Position numbers and translations under genes: made by a program. The notes below the pieces were generated by a model. That model saw only the letters and a list, made by a program, of their open reading frames with translations. It was not told the DNA's origin and searched no databases. A DNA stretch of 64,000 bases from JAJVID01 sp963743425 (GTDB taxonomy: Bacteria; Acidobacteriota; Blastocatellia; RBC074): NCBI GenBank assembly GCA_963743425.1, contig CAVUPU010000008.1:1-64000 (forward strand). The letters run 5' to 3'. Numbering within the stretch: the stretch's first letter is position 1; each line of letters opens with the position of its first letter. Of this stretch, positions 58,401 to 64,000 are shown in pieces.

Positions 58401-60767
58401 ACTCAGGGATCACAGACTAGAACCTTCGCCTATGATTCTTTGTCGCGATTGATTTCGGCGACCAATCCGGAGAGCGGAACTATGACGTATGCCTACGATC
58501 CTAACGGCAATCTCATAGAGAAGACGGACGCTCGCGGAGTCAAGACGACGATGATTTACGATGCGCTCAATCGCGTCAAATCGAGGGTCTATTCGGGAAT
58601 TACACCCGAAGGAACTACCGCGGCTAATGCGACTCCCCCGGTGTTTTATTTCTGTGACGACTACTCCACGCTGCCGAGCGGAGCGCCTGCCTGGTCTGGT
58701 ACGCCGTCGAAGGGGAGACTGATCGGAGTCACTTACGGAAGCGGCTCTGAAGGGACTTATTATAAATACGACGCTGCCGGCAGAATAGTGACCAATCATC
58801 AACGGCAGGGGACCTCGAATTACGCCACGACGTACACTTATAATCTTGCAGGCGGTGTCAAGCGTGAGGATAGGGGAAGCCGTTTCAGGATTTCTTCGTC
58901 ATATGATGACGCCGGTCGCCTTCGCGGCATGGATACATCATTTACTCCGTTTCTCAGCTACGTCCCACGGGTTAAAGATATAAGTTATACCCCGTTCGGA
59001 GCGATTCAGTCCGAGACATACGGCAACGGTCTGATTCACTCAATGGGCTATAACGAGCGACTACAGCCGACCGAGATAAGGCTCGGCAGGCCGGACAATC
59101 TGGAGTCCGTCTTCAGGATCAACTACATTTTCGGAACCGCGCACAACGTGAATGGCCAGGATGCGGAGATTACGCTCAATCACAACAACGGGAACATAGC
59201 CAGGATCAAGTATTTCATCAGCGGGACGCTCCAATATTCGCAAACGTTCCAATACGAACCGGTCAACAGACTTCGTTACGTGGTTGAACACAATAACGGC
59301 GTGTACAACGACGGGGCCCGCGCCTGGTATCAGACGTTCGATTACGATCGCTACGGGAATCGGGGGATAAATGTCGCCGACACGTCCGACAATGCGGACG
59401 CGGCGAACAGCGCATTGCAGTTAGCCGACTTCAGCGAGGCAAACAATCGCATCACACGCGCCGGTTTCGTTTATGACGCCGCTGGAAACCTTATCGCCGA
59501 GCCTGGAAAGAGCTATACTTATGATACTGAGAACAAAATCGTCACGGCTACTGTGGCAGGCGGGGTGACGAGCCAATACTTTTATGACGGGAACGGTCGT
59601 CGAGTGAAGAAGATCGCCGGGAGCGTGGCGACGAGGTTCGAATACGGCGCGGTAGGCGAACTGCTCGCGGAACGGGATGAGGCCACCAAGGCGGTGACGA
59701 AGGAGTATTTCTACAAGGGCGGGGAGTTACTTGCGACCACTAAGAATGGGGCCACCTACGAATATGCGACGGCGGATCATCTGGGATCGCCGCGAGCGTG
59801 GACGGATAATTCTGGGAACCTGGTCGCGGGCGGGCGTCACGATTACTTACCCTTCGGCGAAGAGCTATTTGCAGGCGTCGGGATCAGGAGCGCGAGCCTC
59901 GGTTATGGCGACGATTCAGTGAGACAAAAATTCACGTCCAAGGAGCGCGATTCGGAGACGGGGTTGGATTACTTCCATGCAAGGTATTACTCAAACATTC
60001 AAGGTAGGTTCACCAGTGTTGACCCTGAAAACGCGGGAGCTATTGAGGATGACCCTCAAAGCTGGAACGGTTATGCCTACGCCCGTAACAACCCACTTCT
60101 GTACTCCGATCCCGATGGTAGGAAGTACAGAATCTGCTCTCCTGATGGTAAAGAGTGTTATGACCATAGCGACGATGATTTTAATGCTGGCAGAAGAGCC
60201 GGAAAGAAGGACGGGTTCGCATTCACTGGTGATGGGAAATATTTTGAGAAGGGGGAGATTCGTGACAAAGATGGAAATGTCATAGCGACCTACCAGCAGA
60301 CTAGTCTTGATGATCCGGCCCACGAGCTGGCTTTCCACATGCAAGTACAATTCAGAAGTTCGGACCTCTATATCAGGTCTGCTGGCAATGCCATCAGTGG
60401 CGCAATGATCGGAGCCTTAATTGGGGGAGGCACGATCAAAGTAAACAGGATTACTACGACGAGTCCATCAAGAAGCGCCGCGTTACAAGAAGCGAAACTG
60501 GCGAATGGTATTCCCCTGAGTAGAGGCCCTGAGAGGACCATCAAACCAAATACTCCTGAAGGAATTAGGGTTGGATTGAGGTCGGGTGACAACGTCAGGC
60601 TATATGAATACACGAACAGCAGCGGGCAAAAGATCTGGATTCGGGAGGACAAAGCTGCCTCGTATGGAGCCCGGGGAGGGCGCGGTGATCAGGGGCCGCA
60701 TTTCAATTCAGGCCCTGCTGGCGGTCGTCAAGAAGATCTTAAGTACCACCACTATTGGAGTCAATAA
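55483..60767 (+). CDS. RHS-repeat protein with variable C-terminal tip (two frame changes)
   Basis: A secreted RHS/YD protein of about 1,750 residues. The start (MNRIATNASRLQATTSF) gives a signal peptide. YD-type repeats (GRxxxxYDxxG pattern) run through most of the protein, and the conserved RHS core appears as ERDSETGLDYFHARYY followed by NIQGRFTSVDPENAG. After the core boundary DPDGRKYRI the sequence changes character: the tip (about 60110-60767) has a basic, glycine-rich segment and ends QGPHFNSGPAGGRQEDLKYHHYW, with His residues suited to a nuclease-like toxin. Frames change near 57490 and near 57885. If intact, it is a contact-dependent effector; the next gene may be its immunity protein. 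Confidence 0.85.
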
Positions 60768-60773
60768 GAGGAG

Positions 60774-61511
60774 ATGCTTTTAGAAAGTCCCAAATTAATC
60801 CTTCATTCACATCTTGAAGACAATGAAATCATTGAGGTGGGTTGGTCGTCCGAGTATCTCACCGATGATAACAAAGATAGGGCGCGAGATATTTACTGCC
60901 TTGAAGTTAGGATTGACGGGCTCGGAGATGATGATTTGCTTGATGAGCAGGCGATGGAGACGCTTCACAGGATCGCCTGGAAACTTTGTGATGGGAGGCT
61001 GGGGGCGGCATATCTGGTTTTTTTCGAGCATACTCAACTTCCAAAGAGCCGGCTTAGATCCTATAAGGGGGTATTTCCATACAAAGGTCAGATCAAGCAG
61101 GGAGAATACATCGAGTTCGAATTCGAGTTGGAGGCGGGATTATCTTTTTTTGCAGGAATGACTCCGATTACGAAAGATAACCGAGACGAATGTTTTTCTC
61201 TCACGGGAAGTTTTTGGTGGGGCTTCGTCGTATTATCAGGTATACAAACTGCCGATATTTACAGCCGCGAATTCCTGGAATCAATAATTCCCTGCTTGCA
61301 TACAGATACCAGAGGAGGGATCAGCATTAACTCTCTGAAAGTGATCCCCATGGCTTGTAGCCAAGGCTTAGTAGTGTTTTCGTTTCGCTCTGACACACGT
61401 GGCGATCAGGTCAATATCAGTTTATTCTTCAACAGAGAAATAAAAAGCCTTGCGCAGCGAGCGACAGATGATGCGGTGAGTGAATCCGCTCGGCCTGGCA
61501 TAGTCTATTGA
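60774..61511 (+). CDS. Candidate immunity protein for the RHS toxin tip
   Basis: A 245-residue cytosolic protein beginning six bases after the RHS stop (stop at 60765-60767, ATG at 60774 with GAGGAG overlapping). No signal peptide or membrane helix. The sequence is acidic with several short beta segments (KLILHSHLEDNEIIEVGW, then GFVVLSGIQTADIYS). I recognise no family. Placement right after an RHS tip, close coupling and AT-richer composition (many AAA/GAT codons) are typical for cognate immunity genes. The call rests on context. Confidence 0.7.
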   Translation: MLLESPKLILHSHLEDNEIIEVGWSSEYLTDDNKDRARDIYCLEVRIDGLGDDDLLDEQAMETLHRIAWKLCDGRLGAAYLVFFEHTQLPKSRLRSYKGVFPYKGQIKQGEYIEFEFELEAGLSFFAGMTPITKDNRDECFSLTGSFWWGFVVLSGIQTADIYSREFLESIIPCLHTDTRGGISINSLKVIPMACSQGLVVFSFRSDTRGDQVNISLFFNREIKSLAQRATDDAVSESARPGIVY

Positions 61512-61958
61512 ACGAAGTTCGAATGCGCTTCTTCCGCGCTCCCTCCTCGCCGATCAGTTCCTCCGCCGACACGCCGAGGGCTTCCGTTGATGGCCAGGCG
61601 CGGCGAAAGAAAAATCGGAATGGTCGGCTGATAACGGAGTCCTTATGATCGGCGTCTGTTGAAGAGCTTTCGGAAGTTATAAGGTGCGTTATCATCCGCC
61701 CGGCTTCCATTGATCCACCCCTTGCGCATCGGCTCCGTGGATGTCGGCTCCGCTGCTCGCGCACTCAAACCCGGCCCGACTGCTCGGAAGTCATAAGGCG
61801 CGTTATCATCCGCCCAGCGTCTATTGATCCACCCCCTTGCGCATCGACTCCGGTCGCGGCTCACGTACTCGCACGCTCCGAGGACTCGTGTTCGCATCTC
61901 GACGGCGGGATGGGATTGGCCAACGTGCAATTGCGCGACGCGAGGGAGCCCGAAGAGT
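61512..61958. other. Gene-debris region with a direct repeat
   Basis: About 450 bases with no valid gene. It contains a roughly 67-base direct repeat (CGGAAGTYATAAGGYGCGTT...), first at 61671-61737 and again at 61785-61852, with about 10 differences. The reverse strand of the repeat resembles a boilerplate peptide, but no start and no domain support a gene. Confidence 0.6.
61671..61852. repeat. Two-copy direct repeat of about 67 bases
   Basis: Copies at 61671-61737 and 61785-61852, starting CGGAAGT(T/C)ATAAGG and ending TGCGCATCGRCTCCG, spacing 114 bases. Variation between copies suggests age. Confidence 0.8.
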
Positions 61959-62690
61959 TCAGAGATTGATCAATTTGTGATCGCGTAAACCGACCTCCAC
62001 CTCCTCGCAAATCCGATCGATCAATTCATATCCATAGCGGGCGAGGAAGTAGAAGACGTTGATCTCGCGCTTTTGCAGGTTCTTATTCGGGTAGAGCGCG
62101 GCGAAGAGCCGTTCGATCTGCTGTTTCGTGGTTTCGTCGCGCTTGCTGCGGTTGTGGATGAAACGGGCGCCAAGGTGGTTGATCTGGTAGAGAATCTTTT
62201 CGCGCCCGCCCTTCAACGCGTCGGAGGAGCGTCGGGTCTACGGCCGCGAGCGAGGCGTTCAGCTTATCCAACCGGTCGTTGAAGACCTTCTCGGTCTCGT
62301 CGAAGACGGGTGCGGTATTCCGGTCCAGGCTGCGTTCGACCACCATCTTCATGACCTCTTCGAATCCGGCGAAGATGTCGGTGAATTGATGCGTATTTGC
62401 TCATCGTTTTGGCGTGGCGTTTTTCGATCAACGTGAAGCTCGCTCGCGGCAGCGACACATGATCAACGCGGTTGAGCAATCCGTACTTCGGGCGCAGTTG
62501 AGCGAAGTAGGCGATCTCGGCGGGGCCGCCGATGTAGGCGAGAGTCGGCAGCAGGAAGTCCTGAACGATAGGGCGCAGCGTCACGTTGGGGCTGGAACAG
62601 GACGGACATCGCCGGATGGTTTCGAGCAGTTCCGCCGCGCCGAAACTCCTCTCGCTTCCTTTCAGATAAAAACGCCCGTCGTCGCGCCGC
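61959..62690 (-). pseudogene. bshC: Bacillithiol synthase BshC, decayed 3' fragment
   Basis: Remains of the cysteine-adding enzyme of bacillithiol synthesis. Matching pieces lie in three frames: TLRPIVQDFLLPTLAYIGGP and AEIAYFAQLRPKYGL (frame of 62584), VFDETEKVFNDRLDKLNASL (frame of 62352) and ILYQINHLGARFIHNRSKRD, ending FYFLARYGYELIDRICEE (frame of 62216). Frames change near 62385 and near 62220. The 5' end is missing: reading back from GRFYLKGSERSFGAAE meets a TAG at about 62690. So at least half of the gene is lost. An intact copy elsewhere in the genome would not be excluded. Confidence 0.82.
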
Positions 62691-62709
62691 TAATGACGCG
62701 CCAGACTCC

Positions 62710-62934
62710 ATGCGAAGCTCTGAAGTCGTGCGTGCCGGCGAAGACTTCTACATCCGGACCTTCGGCGCTGGCCGCAATCGCTGGGGCGACTACAGCGACA
62801 TCGCGGTCGATCCGACCAACAACAAGTTTTTCTGGGTCTTCAACGAATTCGCTGATCAGCAGGGAACGATCTTAACCGGTCTGCCGGGAGAGGACGGACG
62901 CCTGCGAATGACGTGGGCTAGATACCGACCCTGA
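62710..62934 (+). pseudogene. C-terminal fragment of a secreted propeller-type protein
   Basis: A 74-residue open frame that begins at ATG 62710 without a ribosome site. It reads GEDFYIRTFGAGRNRWGDYSD and VDPTNNKFFWVFNEFADQ, the tail pattern of exported repeat-containing proteins of this phylum. The rest of the gene would lie upstream but is replaced by the bshC fragment. The junction is within about 20 bases (62690-62710). Confidence 0.6.
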
Positions 62935-63070
62935 TTGCGGATTGCGGATTTACAGTTGTCAAACGACCATATGAAGACAGTGACACCTCTATGAGAGTGA
63001 AAATCGAGATCAGCGGCGCCTAGCGGAAATCAATTCGCAACCCGCAATCCGCAATCCGCAATCCGCAATT
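62933..63070. repeat. Heptamer-array inverted repeat (ATTGCGG type), copy 2
   Basis: GATTGCGGATTGCGGATTT (62933-62951) faces AACCCGCAATCCGCAATCC... (63034-63070). Same heptamer as at 26942-27075. It starts at the last codon of the preceding gene fragment and lies just before the convergent purL gene end. Confidence 0.88.
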
Positions 63071-63083
63071 TTTGATCATCTTC

Positions 63084-64000
63084 TTACGCGGGGCGGTCCA
63101 GATGTGAGGGCAACGCATTGCGCCAGGTCTCTTCCAGCATTGAGATTTCGACTTCAAAGAGCGTCTTGCCCGAATGCGCGAAGCTCAGCCTTTGACCGCC
63201 GGTTTCGCCAATCGTCGAGCACGCGGCGCCGGATTGATCGGCGATTACGCGAACCGCCGCGGCGTCTTCCGGCTTCACGCTCAGGATGATGCGCGAAGGA
63301 GATTCCGCGAAGAGCAGCGTCAAGAGATCGTCAACGCCGCTCAATTTCGCGTGCTCGCTCAGATCGAGTCGCGCGCCGATTGAGTTCCGGCTGTAGCTCG
63401 AAAAACAGCTCTCGGCCAGCGCCACCGCCAATCCGCCGTCGCTGCAATCGTGCGCCGAACGGACGAGGCCCGCCTGAATCGCTTCAAGGCAAGCTTTCTG
63501 GACGGCCTTCTCGGCTTCGAGGTCGAGTCGCGGGACCGCGCCACTCGCTTCGCCCGCCACTACCGACAACAACTCGCTCGCGCCCAGATCGCTTCGCGTC
63601 GCGCCCAGCAGCAGGATCACGTCGCCCGCTTCTTTGAACCATTGCGTGGTCGTGTGGCGCGCGTCTTCGATCAGGCCGAGCATGCCGATGACGGGAGTCG
63701 GATAGACTCCCTCTCCTTCGGTCTCGTTATAAAAACTGACGTTGCCGCCGGTTACCGGAGTCCCGAACGCGCGGCAGGCTTCGGCCATTCCATCAATCGT
63801 CTCGCTGAAAGCCCACATCACTTCGGGGCGTTCGGGGCTGGCGAAGTTCAAACAGTTGGTGATCGCCAGAGGCCGCGCGCCGCTGCACACGACGTTGCGG
63901 GCGGCTTCGGCGACGGCCAGTTTCGCGCCTTCGCGCGGATTGAGATGGCAATAGCGCCCATTGCAATCGAGCGACATCGCCAGAGAGCGCCGAGTCTCTT
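63084..64000 (-). CDS. purL: Phosphoribosylformylglycinamidine synthase II, C-terminal part (5' end outside window)
   Basis: Fourth step of purine synthesis (FGAR to FGAM, ATP and ammonia from the PurQ glutaminase). The visible 305 residues carry the PurM-like C-terminal half: AMSLDCNGRYCHLNPREGAK, then ARPLAITNCLNFASPERPEV, TPVTGGNVSFYNET and the second ATP-binding SAHDCSDGGLAVALAES. The frame is open through base 64000, with TRRSLAMSL just before the first Met, so the start lies beyond the window. No frame change is seen in the visible part. Confidence 0.95.
   Translation of the reverse strand, partial: ETRRSLAMSLDCNGRYCHLNPREGAKLAVAEAARNVVCSGARPLAITNCLNFASPERPEVMWAFSETIDGMAEACRAFGTPVTGGNVSFYNETEGEGVYPTPVIGMLGLIEDARHTTTQWFKEAGDVILLLGATRSDLGASELLSVVAGEASGAVPRLDLEAEKAVQKACLEAIQAGLVRSAHDCSDGGLAVALAESCFSSYSRNSIGARLDLSEHAKLSGVDDLLTLLFAESPSRIILSVKPEDAAAVRVIADQSGAACSTIGETGGQRLSFAHSGKTLFEVEISMLEETWRNALPSHLDRPA

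Overview
The window looks like a piece of an Acidobacteriota chromosome, most likely a Blastocatellia-type lineage. This is inferred from gene content and style, not from a marker gene: several secreted S9/M28 peptidases, TPR and CHAT proteins, caspase-like protein, RHS protein, a bacillithiol (BshC) remnant, GC-rich codon use, and many intergenic inverted repeats built from short iterated units. No rRNA or tRNA gene was recognised.

Layout. 1-2655: end of cydA, cydB and a convergent two-haem cytochrome. 3581-14303: a DUF4349 lipoprotein, an unknown protein, two S9 peptidases, a TPR protein and an M28 peptidase, reading as secreted peptide degradation. 14968-23759: a signalling/proteolysis cassette with a secreted Ig-like/barrel protein, a caspase-fold peptidase, a divergent ECF-like sigma factor, a membrane-anchored TPR-CHAT protein whose N-terminus resembles an anti-sigma domain, and an unknown downstream protein. 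23809-34341: mostly housekeeping genes (typA, ferritin-like, yggX, lepB, TPR protein, carA, hydrolases, a SelA-like PLP enzyme). 34495-40491: a minus-strand patatin cassette with two envelope proteins. 40595-43460: GnnA-like oxidoreductase and GT39 glycosyltransferase. 43810-46461: two secreted proteins, one a matrixin-type metalloprotease. 46674-52664: a second CHAT/sigma/anti-sigma-like cassette. 53088-55401: a young IS630 element, a prodomain-only S8 protease remnant and a cupredoxin-like protein. 55483-61511: RHS protein with a distinct C-terminal tip and a candidate immunity gene. 61512-63072: gene debris (bshC, a beta-propeller-like tail) and repeats. 63084-64000: purL, running off the end.

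The most interesting signal is the pair of sigma-factor cassettes. Both encode an ECF-like sigma factor, and both encode a protein starting with the same 60-residue domain (IRRYLL ... D-x-Y-x-x-G-x-M-S). In one copy that domain is fused through a transmembrane helix to TPR-CHAT; in the other it sits on a separate membrane protein next to a free-standing TPR-CHAT protein. A caspase-like peptidase is divergent from the first. The layout suggests membrane-tethered peptidases coupled to sigma-factor release.

A second theme is frame disruption. Eleven single-base frame changes were found, mainly in accessory genes (sigma A, CHAT A, patatin, GT39, metalloprotease, RHS, bshC). Some may be assembly errors and some real decay. 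A third theme is inverted repeats, including heptamer arrays resembling cyanobacterial STRR sequences and one palindrome inserted in frame inside a coding gene.
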